DNA from: an uncultured Prevotella sp.
Lineage (GTDB): Bacteria > Bacteroidota > Bacteroidia > Bacteroidales > Bacteroidaceae
Assembly: GCA_905210845.1 (NCBI GenBank)
Contig: CAJLYG010000100.1
Span: 1-10,702 of the forward strand
Reading direction: 5' to 3'
DNA: 10,702 nucleotides
The position numbers and the translations under genes are program-made. Shown here piece after piece: positions 1 through 7,738 of the stretch (position 1 is the stretch's first letter; every line of letters begins with the position of its first letter). Under the pieces are notes generated by a model. It was not told where the DNA came from. It saw nothing but the letters and a program-made list of their open reading frames with translations, and did no database searches.

Positions 1-9
1 CGGCACAGC

Positions 10-633
10 TCAGGCATCTTCCGCAAATGTAAGGTCATCATCAATAAACTTTACCATCTCTGCACGTGACAGACGTGGAAGAGGATTTTCCTCAAGAGGA
101 TTCTTTAGAGCCTCAACAGGAGCAATAACAATAGGTCCGAACATATCATATAAAAGATATGAGAGGAATGCACGTGCGCAACGAACCTCCGCTTCATATT
201 TCACTTTGGTATCAGCAGAAAGAGGGCTATTCTCTATAGCATCCAATACCAATGTACAACGACTTACCTTATTGGCATATCCATAAGGCTCATCACGTGT
301 ATAGTAGAGCCATGTAATTTCCGTACTTTCTGGAAAATAGTTCAACTCTGAACACATTTTCTGAGCGCCAAAGGTTCCTGTGAGAATGCCTGTAGTACAA
401 TCATTAAGGAACATGACGCCACGTTCTGACGGAGTAAAGATGCCATCCCACCAATTACCTCGCAACGGATAATAGCATGACATCACTAATGATTCTATAT
501 CTTCTTCCGTTTTTGGAAAGTTTGATGGATTGATCTCAGAATAATCTATGGGGTCAAGATCTGCACAAGATCCCAAGCTCATGATGCATACAGAAGCCAC
601 GAGAACTAAATATTTAAATTTCATGAGTTTCAT
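10..633 (-). CDS. SusD/RagB-family outer-membrane lipoprotein, N-terminal part, interrupted by TGA
   Basis: SusD-like proteins are surface lipoproteins that cap a SusC channel and bind glycan or other nutrient ligands. The start at 633 gives a lipoprotein signal: Met-Lys-rich head, hydrophobic stretch, then a lipobox LGSC with the lipidated Cys at residue 23. The 207 residues seen fit the N-terminal part of the family, including the RAFLSYLLYDMFGPIVIAP helix region and a Ser-Arg-Ala-Glu...Asp-Asp-Asp-Leu segment typical of RagB/SusD. Family members are usually about 450-650 residues, so this is under half a protein. The frame ends at a TGA (positions 12-10), with only three further codons visible before the window edge. 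The stop is either a real nonsense or frameshift change or an error near a contig end. The gene lies 24 nt downstream of the SusC gene and is almost certainly cotranscribed with it. The ligand cannot be read from the sequence. Confidence 0.85.
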   Translation of the reverse strand: MKLMKFKYLVLVASVCIMSLGSCADLDPIDYSEINPSNFPKTEEDIESLVMSCYYPLRGNWWDGIFTPSERGVMFLNDCTTGILTGTFGAQKMCSELNYFPESTEITWLYYTRDEPYGYANKVSRCTLVLDAIENSPLSADTKVKYEAEVRCARAFLSYLLYDMFGPIVIAPVEALKNPLEENPLPRLSRAEMVKFIDDDLTFAEDA

Positions 634-657
634 ATTGACTTGTATTTTAAATTATAA

Positions 658-3600
658 TTAGAATGTAATATTAATGCCAATACTATAAGTACGTGCATTT
701 GGATAAGCAGCAGTATAGTAATCTGTCTCAGGATCGAGCCCATTATATGGAGTGATGCAGAATAAATTATTTGCACTCAGAGATAATCGAACTTTTGATA
801 TGATCCCATTGGTATGGGCTAACCATTTTTGTGGAAGGGACCAACCTAATGTAATATTTGCCATACGGATAAACCATGCATTTTGATAATACCAGTCACC
901 GGATGTATAGTTATTATCCCATCCATTAAAAGAACATGGATATTTTGTTGAAGGATTGTCCCATGTCCAGCGATTTTTGATGATACGGAGGGCATTGTAT
1001 CCATATCGTGCAATATCACCGCCGCCAAGACCATACTCCATTTCTGTAGGATCTTCCATCTTACGATCAAACATACCATTAAATTGGAAACTTAAATCAA
1101 AGTCTTTATAATGCAATGTATTAATCATACCTGCCATCCAACCAGGATCCTGAGAACCAATTAGGACACAGTCAGCATCATCAATTTTTCCATCAGGAGA
1201 TCCCGTAAGAATAAAACGGCCATTTTCATCCACGACCGGTTGCCCTTCTGCATCACGCTTATATCCATTAATATCCTTAATAACGATCTCGCCTGGTTTC
1301 AGATTAGGTTGTGCAGCAGGAACCTCCTCTCCAATCTGCAAGATATGGTCAGCCAAGCGAGAGTAAATAGGACGGATAGGATCATCAACTTTCTCATAGA
1401 CCGATGGTTTCCAGTCGGATGTCCGTTCCTTCCATCGATCTTTATATTTCGTGAAAGTAATGTTGGTTGTCCAAGAGAAATCATGCGTTTTAATGTTCGT
1501 TGTGTTCAAGGTAACCTCTATACCCGAACTTTGCGTTTTTCCCATATTAGCCATTACCCGTGAGACATCATGATAATAGTTCAATGGTTTATAGTTAAGC
1601 AAGTCACTTACTATCTTATGATAATACTCAATGGTAGCAAGAATCCTATTATTCAGGAACCCGAAGTCAAAGCCCAAATTCCATTCCGTAGTAGTTTCCC
1701 ATTTTAAATCAGGGTTCTCCAACTTACCTTGGAAAACGCCGATTACCTGGGACTTATCTTCTTTGTTATAGGCTGCAGCGGCATAATAACTGGCAAATGC
1801 GTTAGTTCCAATATCCGAATTACCTGTTTTCCCCCAAGAAGCACGAATCTTTAACATTGACAGCCATTCCATTTGTTTCATCCATTTTTCTTCAGACATA
1901 GTCCATCCTAATGCTACAGATGGGAAATATCCCCATTTATGATTTTTTGCAAATACAGAGGCTCCGTCAGCTCGTAAGGTCGTTGTCAGATAATATCGAT
2001 CTAAAAGAGAATAATTAGCTCGGAAGAAATATGACTCCATCTTGTTCTTGGAAAAGCCAGAGCCAACCGTTTTAGTGCCACTTCCCGCATTCATGTTGTT
2101 ATAAATAAAGCCATCTGTAAGAAAATTGTTATTACCTAAATTTGATGATTCTACATTAAATTGCTCATAAGAAGTTCCTGCAAGCAATGTCATCTTATGG
2201 ATATTTCCAAAAATACGATTATAAGTTGCCGTGGCTTCAAGTAAATATTGATTGTTGTCTGTTGTATAAATATCAGCATTACCCTGCATTGCCTTACCCC
2301 AGAGAGTTGTCTTTGGTTCATAAGTCTTTCGTGAAATATTAGCACGGTCTATGCCTGCATTTACCCTTAAGGTTAAGCCTTTGACAGGATATGCTTCCAA
2401 ATAAAGATTTCCAAGAAGGCGGTCTGTACGCCCTTTATCTATGTTATTCAATAGTGAATAAGGGTTGGGTTGTGTTCCTAACAAAGGATTAATAGGATAC
2501 GTCCCCGTCTCTTGATCATAAGCTTTGATATTAGGTCCCATTTGAACAGCAGAGCGAATGATGCCTGACTTTTCATATTGTGCAGATCCCAGCTGAGTGT
2601 TATCATTATCGATGCGAGTGATGGTCAAGTTCATTCCCGTTTTGAAGATTTTCAAGAAACGTTGATCAAAATTAGACTTCAATGTATAACGGGTCATACT
2701 TGAATTTTTTATGATGCCTTCGTTATCATAATAATTCATAGACACCATATATTGAGTTTCTTTGGATCCACCTTGGATAGAGAGGTTATGTTCTTGCACA
2801 TAGCCGTCACGAGTGATCAAGCCCACCCAATCTGTTCCTTCTCCAGCATTCGCTATCTCTGCATCTGTATAAGGACGCGTATAGGACTGCCCACTCTTCG
2901 GCGAATCAAGAGCCTCTTCCAGTGTTTTTGTGCCCCATGGCGCTACTTGATTTTCCCATATCCAGTATTCCCAAGTTGACTTATTCTTTTCTTCCATCCA
3001 CTCCTTTAGGGATAAAACATCATATTCATCACTATATTTCTGGTAAGAATAATTATAAGAATAATTAACTGTAGCCCGGCCTTCTTTCCCACGCTTAGTC
3101 GTAATAATTACAACTCCATTAGCAGCACGCGCACCATAAATTGCTGTAGCTGAGGCATCCTTTAGTACTTCTATACTTTCTATATCATTCGGGTTTAAGA
3201 AGTTAAGAACTCCCTGTGTTCCCGGGTCCATTCGCTGGTTACTACCTTTTTCTTGATCCAATTTGGCGATAGGAAAACCATCTACGATATACAATGGATC
3301 GTTTGCTGCATTGACAGAACCTGCACCTCGAATCAATATATCAAGACCTCCGCCAGGTTGTGCTGAATTTTGACGGACATAAAGTCCTGCTGCTTTTCCT
3401 GCCAGTGCATGTGCAGCAGAAGCCACACCTGCAAGAGCAATATCATCACCCTTTACACTTGAGATTGCGCCTGTTAAATCGCGTTTCTTCATGGTACCAT
3501 ATCCGACAACAACAACTTCGTCAAGAGCCTTATTGTCTTCAGAAAGTTGAACTTCAACATTGGGAAGAGCTTTTACTTGCTTAGTTACAAAGCCAATATA

Positions 3601-4104
3601 AGACACAGTTAGTGTACTTCCTGGCTGAACAGATAGACTAAAGCGTCCGTCTATGTCAGTCACTGTGCCATTCTTAGTACCACTTTCATATACGCCAGCC
3701 CCAATAATAGGCTCACCATTAGGATCACGAACGACTCCTGAGACCTTTTTCGTAGCATTTTGCTGGATTATTCGAACTTCCTTTTTCTGAGCCTTATCTG
3801 AAATAATAATTGTTGTTGGAGGAATAATAGAATACTCCAATTGGCGTCCAGAAAGGGCTTCATCCAAAACATTCTGTATAGAAGCCTTAGACTTTTTTAT
3901 CGTAATATCTTTCCTGTTATCAATAAAGACATTACGGTAAGAGATACGATAATTTGTTTGTTTTTCAATAATACCAAAGACTTGCTTCAGTGTCGCATTA
4001 CGTACATTAATGTTTACTATCTGAGTTTGGCTAAATGAAACCAAATTGCAGAAAGATAATAATAACATTAAAATAATGTACCTGGCTTTCATGTGTACAT
4101 TCAT
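658..4104 (-). CDS. SusC/RagA-family TonB-linked outer-membrane receptor with N-terminal STN signalling domain
   Basis: This is an outer-membrane TonB-dependent importer that pairs with the SusD-like lipoprotein encoded next. Order of parts in the 1148 residues: signal peptide about 1-26; STN (secretin/TonB short N-terminal) domain about 28-104; carboxypeptidase-regulatory-like beta domain about 119-190, with the usual VSGVVRDPNGEPIIGAGV start; the TonB-box-like stretch DEVVVVGYG at 195-203; plug domain about 206-340 with the SusC hallmarks LYIVDGFPI (271-279) and SIEVLKDASATAIYGARAANG (310-330); then a beta barrel ending in an aromatic C-terminus (INITF). The STN domain is the part that contacts a FecR-type anti-sigma in the periplasm. 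It is present here and a fecR lies just upstream, which marks this as a signal-transducing receptor. The true start may be the Met at 4092, which gives a tighter signal peptide (MKARYIILMLLL). The 208-nt AT-rich gap upstream (4105-4312) has no exact TAnnTTTG box, consistent with, but not proof of, a promoter read by the neighbouring ECF sigma factor. Confidence 0.96.
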   Translation of the reverse strand: MNVHMKARYIILMLLLSFCNLVSFSQTQIVNINVRNATLKQVFGIIEKQTNYRISYRNVFIDNRKDITIKKSKASIQNVLDEALSGRQLEYSIIPPTTIIISDKAQKKEVRIIQQNATKKVSGVVRDPNGEPIIGAGVYESGTKNGTVTDIDGRFSLSVQPGSTLTVSYIGFVTKQVKALPNVEVQLSEDNKALDEVVVVGYGTMKKRDLTGAISSVKGDDIALAGVASAAHALAGKAAGLYVRQNSAQPGGGLDILIRGAGSVNAANDPLYIVDGFPIAKLDQEKGSNQRMDPGTQGVLNFLNPNDIESIEVLKDASATAIYGARAANGVVIITTKRGKEGRATVNYSYNYSYQKYSDEYDVLSLKEWMEEKNKSTWEYWIWENQVAPWGTKTLEEALDSPKSGQSYTRPYTDAEIANAGEGTDWVGLITRDGYVQEHNLSIQGGSKETQYMVSMNYYDNEGIIKNSSMTRYTLKSNFDQRFLKIFKTGMNLTITRIDNDNTQLGSAQYEKSGIIRSAVQMGPNIKAYDQETGTYPINPLLGTQPNPYSLLNNIDKGRTDRLLGNLYLEAYPVKGLTLRVNAGIDRANISRKTYEPKTTLWGKAMQGNADIYTTDNNQYLLEATATYNRIFGNIHKMTLLAGTSYEQFNVESSNLGNNNFLTDGFIYNNMNAGSGTKTVGSGFSKNKMESYFFRANYSLLDRYYLTTTLRADGASVFAKNHKWGYFPSVALGWTMSEEKWMKQMEWLSMLKIRASWGKTGNSDIGTNAFASYYAAAAYNKEDKSQVIGVFQGKLENPDLKWETTTEWNLGFDFGFLNNRILATIEYYHKIVSDLLNYKPLNYYHDVSRVMANMGKTQSSGIEVTLNTTNIKTHDFSWTTNITFTKYKDRWKERTSDWKPSVYEKVDDPIRPIYSRLADHILQIGEEVPAAQPNLKPGEIVIKDINGYKRDAEGQPVVDENGRFILTGSPDGKIDDADCVLIGSQDPGWMAGMINTLHYKDFDLSFQFNGMFDRKMEDPTEMEYGLGGGDIARYGYNALRIIKNRWTWDNPSTKYPCSFNGWDNNYTSGDWYYQNAWFIRMANITLGWSLPQKWLAHTNGIISKVRLSLSANNLFCITPYNGLDPETDYYTAAYPNARTYSIGINITF

Positions 4105-4312
4105 GTCTAATAATATTTAAGTTAAACGAATATATGCCTTTCAAATGATATGTTATTATAGATTATCAAATCATTAATACATGTTTGCAGGCTTATGAAA
4201 GGTGTGACAGCAGAATTTCTCGTTTATAACTTTCCGTAGAAGTATTTTATATAAAATATACTGTTTTTTTATCTTCATTAACAATAACAAACAAATCGCA
4301 TGACTCTTATCA

Positions 4313-5323
4313 TCATTTTTCGATATAGACTCGATTACCATACATCTCTGATTTCAGATGATATAGGCGCTCAAGGATTTCAAGATCGACATTTATATCT
4401 GCACTTGACATGGTGCCTGTGTAGAGATCATTTAGGCTTACATTCCCTTTTATGATGATTTTTACATCGTAAGTTTCCTCTAATTTGGCAATAACAAAAC
4501 TCAGAGGAGCATTTCTAAACACTATCTCTTTCCTTCTCCAAGCTGTCATATCCTTTAAGCCCTGTTGAATTTGCTCAACGGAAATACTACCAGTTATTTT
4601 ATTAAGTACCGCCTTTTGATTAGGGAACAATACTACATTTTCTCCAGTTGGAAGTGCCGTAAACAAGACCTTACCTTCAGATAATGCCAGTATTGCCGTC
4701 CCATCGTGATCTCTTGCGCATAGATTAAATTTTGTCCCTAAAACTTTTACGTTTAATTTATCGGCATCTATCTGAAAGGGATGTTTTGGATCCTTTGCTA
4801 CTTCAAAATATCCTTCCCCATTGAAAACGATCTGACGCTGTGCCCTGTTAAAAGTCCTTGAGTTTTATTTTAAGGTTGATATCTCATTTAATGCTACTTT
4901 CGTTCCATCCGGCAATGTAATAGTAGCGCGTTCACCCTTACCTGTTGACATCGTGACCACCTCTGATGACAAGACTCTATTCTGACGATAAAAATAGACA
5001 GAAAATATCAACAATATGGGGAGCAACATTACTGCGACAAGTTGAAGCCACTTCCAAGAATGATAAAGAATGGCCTCTTTGTATGATGGCAGTATCTGAC
5101 CTGAAATCCGATTCCAGATAGAATGAAGTTCAGAGAAATCTACATTAGAAGTATCTATCTTATCATTCATCCAGCGCGATTCCATGCGTTTAGCAATGGC
5201 ATCATCAGACTCAGAATTCAACTGCGCAAGAAAATCATCCATTTCCTGAGATGTCAGACTCCCATTAAGATATCTATCTTCTAATTCTTTCATTCTTTCA
5301 ACCTTCCTAAATAAAATAGACAC
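4313..5323 (-). pseudogene. FecR-type anti-sigma factor with one in-frame TAA stop
   Basis: FecR-type proteins sit in the inner membrane, hold an ECF sigma factor in the cytoplasm and contact the STN domain of a TonB receptor in the periplasm. Reading one frame from 5323 to 4313 gives a full-length protein of 336 codons, the usual size, broken only by TAA at 4867-4865 (codon 153). Parts: cytoplasmic anti-sigma region about 1-88, with the KELEDRYLNGSLTSQEMDDF start; transmembrane helix about 92-112; periplasmic FecR domain beginning VVTMSTGKGERATITLPDG; and, after the stop, its continuation QIVFNGEGYFEVAKDPKHPF and VKVLGTKFNL. The Bacteroidetes-type C-terminal domain (DUF4974) lies about 268-336 and ends in RVYIEK. 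The two halves are in the same frame, so this is not a frameshift. Homologues often have Tyr at the stop position, so a TAT or TAC to TAA change would explain it. The gene starts 30 nt after the sigma gene. A start at Met 11 (5293) is also possible. Confidence 0.88.
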
Positions 5324-5353
5324 GATTTATAGTATGATATAACTATATTCCAT

Positions 5354-5923
5354 TCAAGTATTAACAAATAATAAGAATTCAAGCAAAATATAATAAACTC
5401 CCAGTGCTTGCCTTAATTGTTTTAAGCCCAAATACAATTGATGCCGAACGGTTTGCTCTGTTATATTCAATTGCCTTGCCACTTCTTCAACATTAAGTGC
5501 CTCAAATTTGATAAGTCGTACTACCTTTTGCTGGGTAATTGGCAACTGACTAATAGCAAGATTCAGTCTTTTTACGAATTCATCATATTCTATCGCACTG
5601 TCTGCAGCCTCAGTAGGAACACCCGCAAGGTAATCAAGATAATTTCGGAATTGAGGGGAATTGACTGTTGCTCGATAGGCATTTATCAGATAATGCCTTA
5701 ATCTAATAAATAAAATACTGCGAAGACTTTCCTTTTGACGAATGCTTTTCCTGTTCATCCATAGCCATATAAACACATCTTCTACCAATTCCTGGGTTGC
5801 TTCCCTTGATTTTGAGTAATGCAAACCGAATGCGTAGAGTCTCGCAGAATAAAGATCATAAATCTTTTCCAGCGCATGTGTTGATCCCATTTTCAATTCT
5901 ATTATCAGTTGTGCTTCATTCAT
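5354..5923 (-). CDS. ECF-type RNA polymerase sigma factor
   Basis: This is a group IV (extracytoplasmic function) sigma factor that presumably drives the SusC/SusD genes downstream under control of the adjacent FecR. From Met at 5923 it is 189 residues, normal for the family. Sigma region 2 spans about 14-84 (ALEKIYDLYSARLYAFG..., VEDVFIWLWMNR...). Sigma region 4 spans about 118-175, with the recognition helix-turn-helix near 143-163 (LNVEEVARQLNITEQTVRHQ). The frame stays open upstream to 6196, but that extension has no family resemblance and a poor amino-acid mix, so the start MNEAQLIIEL at 5923 is preferred. There is no Shine-Dalgarno site, as expected for Bacteroidetes. The protein ends in a short hydrophobic tail (YYILLEFLLFVNT) after the helix-turn-helix, a feature I recall in many Bacteroidetes ECF factors. 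A perfect inverted repeat lies 15 nt upstream of the start. Confidence 0.93.
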   Translation of the reverse strand: MNEAQLIIELKMGSTHALEKIYDLYSARLYAFGLHYSKSREATQELVEDVFIWLWMNRKSIRQKESLRSILFIRLRHYLINAYRATVNSPQFRNYLDYLAGVPTEAADSAIEYDEFVKRLNLAISQLPITQQKVVRLIKFEALNVEEVARQLNITEQTVRHQLYLGLKQLRQALGVYYILLEFLLFVNT

Positions 5924-5938
5924 CACATCAAATAAATT

Positions 5939-5955
5939 TAGAGAATGCTTCTCTA
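5939..5955. repeat. Perfect inverted repeat upstream of the ECF sigma gene
   Basis: The sequence reads TAGAGAA-TGC-TTCTCTA: seven-base arms that match perfectly around a three-base centre. It ends 15 nt upstream of the sigma start codon at 5923. It could be a hairpin in the leader mRNA near the ribosome landing site, or a dyad operator in the promoter. It has no T run, so it is not a terminator. A repeat this short can arise by chance in AT-rich sequence; its position is what makes it notable. Confidence 0.45.
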
Positions 5956-6028
5956 TGAAGGCACTGCAAAATTGGATTTTTTTTCTTAAATATCCAAATT
6001 TTACAGATAATATTTTCACAGGATAACA

Positions 6029-6223
6029 ATGAAGACTTTGAGAAAAATAGTTTGCAGCTCCGCTCACAAGATGCTTTTGCTCTTTGCAGTATGTTATTAT
6101 CCATGTGCTGTATGGAGAGACGAGAAGCACTCTTCCGCCGACAGCGTGGCAGTAGAGAAGAATGACGATATTACCATAACGTTGAATTGCATACAATCAG
6201 CGTCTATTCATCATCAGACATGA
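6029..6223 (+). CDS. Doubtful small ORF with signal-peptide-like N-terminus (64 residues)
   Basis: This is the only open frame that fills the gap between ftsZ and the sigma gene. The product begins with a Lys/Arg-containing head (MKTLRKIVCSSAHK), then a hydrophobic run (MLLLFAVCYYPCAVW), then a polar tail, so it could be a small exported peptide. AGGA lies about 5 nt before the ATG, but Bacteroidetes seldom use such sites. Its last 20 bases overlap the end of ftsZ on the other strand. I recognise no family, and chance is a good explanation. It is listed because the gap otherwise holds only the inverted repeat near the sigma gene. Confidence 0.18.
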   Translation: MKTLRKIVCSSAHKMLLLFAVCYYPCAVWRDEKHSSADSVAVEKNDDITITLNCIQSASIHHQT

Positions 6224-7634
6224 GATGTTCTAAATTTTTGGTCAACTTTTCTTTCAGCCGATTGATGAACCTTTCGAAAGAACTTGGCCAGGGAGACGAA
6301 TGAACATGAGGCTCACCTTTAGGTAGGAAAGCATCGACCGCTACGGCTTCTCCTGGCATTATTTCTTGATGATCCTTATGAACAGTTTCCACAGCAGGCT
6401 CTTCCGTTGAGTCATCGACCGGGTTGTCTTCCGGATCTATTGTTAAGGTCTTCTCCTGTGTTCTGCCAGTAGAATCTTTCTGGCGTGTATCTTTACCTTC
6501 TTCTTTCTGAGAAGCAGTCGGTGTTCCATGCTCATGGCGACTGTCTTCTTGACCACTGACCCCACCCATCGGCTCGCGATAGAGCTCTGCAATTATCTTG
6601 TCATATTTGCTGTCATCATCGGATGAAGTCACTTCATCAGGCAAGAACTTATTATCGAGTCCTGTGGCAAGAATAACAATTTTCGCATCTTCCCCAAGCG
6701 TGTTGTCGTCATTAGTGCCCCAAATGACATCAATGTTTGGGTTGAGCTCATACATGAATGCATCGATCTCACGCATTTCATTGACGAACAAAGGAGCTTC
6801 ATTACTGGTATAGATATTAAAAAGGATATTCTTTGCCTGAGTAATATCACTGCCATAAAGCAAGGGCGATTCCAACGCGTTGATAATTGCTTTCTCAACA
6901 CGCCTTTCTCCACGGGCACGTCCTATCGCCATAATTGCCCCGCCACCTCCGCGCATTGTTGACTCCACGTCACGGAAGTCAAGGTTTATGTGCCCTTCAA
7001 GGGTCACAAGCTCAGAAATGCCTTTCGCGGCGTTGCTAAGTATTTGGTCGGCAGCCTTGAGTGCATCCTTGACGGAAATGTGCGAGTCTGCATAGATGTC
7101 GCAAATGCTCTCGTTGTTGATAATCAGCAATGAGTCGACGTTCTTCCGCATCTCCTCCACACCTTTCAGAGCCTTGATGATCTTACGCTTCTTTTCGAAA
7201 AAGAACGGTATGGTGACAATGCCGATCGTAAGGATTCCCATGCTGCGGGCAATGGAAGCGATGACAGGTGCCGCGCCGGTACCAGTTCCTCCGCCCATCC
7301 CTGCTGTGATGAAGCACATCTTGGTATTGTCTTCGAAAAGCTTTTTGATCGTATCCTTCGATTTCAGAGCCTCCCTTTTACCAAGTTCGGGATTGGCGCC
7401 TGCACCCAGTCCACTGTCACCAAGCATAATTTTCGTAGGGACGGGAGAGTTGGCAAGTGCCTTGCTATCAGTATTGCATACCGCGAATGTAACATTAGCG
7501 ACATGTTCCTCATACATATTCTTAACCGCATTACAACCACCGCCACCAACACCAACGACCTTGATGATTTCATTTGATGTATCCTCAACAGGACCAAAGT
7601 CCAATACATTTGCTTTGTTATCTTCTTCCATCAT
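6204..7634 (-). CDS. ftsZ: Cell division GTPase FtsZ
   Basis: FtsZ is the tubulin-like GTPase that polymerises into the division ring at mid-cell. In the 476 residues, the GTPase domain covers about 22-225. It has the nucleotide loop GVGGGGCNAV (28-37; a Cys where E. coli has Gly), NTD (54-56), GLGAGANPE, and the tubulin signature GMGGGTGTG (112-120). The T7 synergy loop INLDFRDVE keeps all three catalytic residues (Asn217, Asp219, Asp222), so the enzyme should be active. The C-terminal domain runs to ILATG (321-325). Residues about 333-450 form a long polar, Asp/Glu/Ser/Thr-rich linker. The C-terminus (FERFINRLKEKLTKNLEHL, then an acidic tail) is not the common IPAFLR-type peptide. The start is a double ATG (7634 and 7631); the first is taken. 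A TATCTTTG box lies 21 nt upstream. No ftsA or ftsQ lies upstream: the neighbour is divergent. Confidence 0.98.
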   Translation of the reverse strand: MMEEDNKANVLDFGPVEDTSNEIIKVVGVGGGGCNAVKNMYEEHVANVTFAVCNTDSKALANSPVPTKIMLGDSGLGAGANPELGKREALKSKDTIKKLFEDNTKMCFITAGMGGGTGTGAAPVIASIARSMGILTIGIVTIPFFFEKKRKIIKALKGVEEMRKNVDSLLIINNESICDIYADSHISVKDALKAADQILSNAAKGISELVTLEGHINLDFRDVESTMRGGGGAIMAIGRARGERRVEKAIINALESPLLYGSDITQAKNILFNIYTSNEAPLFVNEMREIDAFMYELNPNIDVIWGTNDDNTLGEDAKIVILATGLDNKFLPDEVTSSDDDSKYDKIIAELYREPMGGVSGQEDSRHEHGTPTASQKEEGKDTRQKDSTGRTQEKTLTIDPEDNPVDDSTEEPAVETVHKDHQEIMPGEAVAVDAFLPKGEPHVHSSPWPSSFERFINRLKEKLTKNLEHLMSDDE

Positions 7635-7655
7635 TGCTCTCTTTTACTTTGGTTG

Positions 7656-7663
7656 CAAAGATA
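7656..7663 (-). promoter_or_regulatory. Bacteroidetes-type -7 promoter box for ftsZ
   Basis: On the minus strand this reads TATCTTTG, an exact match to the Bacteroidetes primary-sigma -7 box TAnnTTTG. It lies 21 nt before the ftsZ start codon, which leaves a short leader. No clear TTG -33 element is seen at the expected distance, but that element is weakly conserved. The site implies that ftsZ has its own promoter and is not only read from an upstream division-gene operon. Confidence 0.6.
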
Positions 7664-7694
7664 ATGCATTCCCTTGATAAATTTACATGTGACA

Positions 7695-7725
7695 TTGCCT
7701 GCAAGGCTTGCGGCAATATTTTTTT
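7695..7725 (+). terminator. Terminator-like hairpin plus T tract between ftsZ and the divergent gene
   Basis: On the plus strand TTGCC-T-GCA pairs with TGC-GGCAA around an AGGCT loop (stem at 7695-7716, eight pairs with one bulged T). It is followed by TA and seven T's (7719-7725). This has the form of a Rho-independent terminator facing right. It lies between two divergent genes, so no plus-strand gene precedes it in this window. It may instead be a protein-binding dyad or an insulator against antisense transcription from the ftsZ side. Confidence 0.4.
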
Positions 7726-7738
7726 ATGATAAGTCCAA

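Noticed and set aside
4313..4666. A separate 117-residue gene for the FecR C-terminal half
   Set aside because: It is in the same frame as the first half, and the sequence between 4667 and 4864 continues the FecR domain without a break apart from the TAA. It is part of one interrupted gene.
5924..6196. Upstream extension of the sigma-factor frame (280 residues in total)
   Set aside because: The extra ~91 residues show no family resemblance. The protein from Met at 5923 already has the normal ECF length and start, so the longer frame is read-through of a non-coding gap.
7096..7677. Plus-strand 193-residue open frame opposite ftsZ
   Set aside because: It is a shadow of the ftsZ coding sequence, with Ser/Pro/Ala-rich low-complexity translation of the reverse of Gly-rich GTPase motifs.
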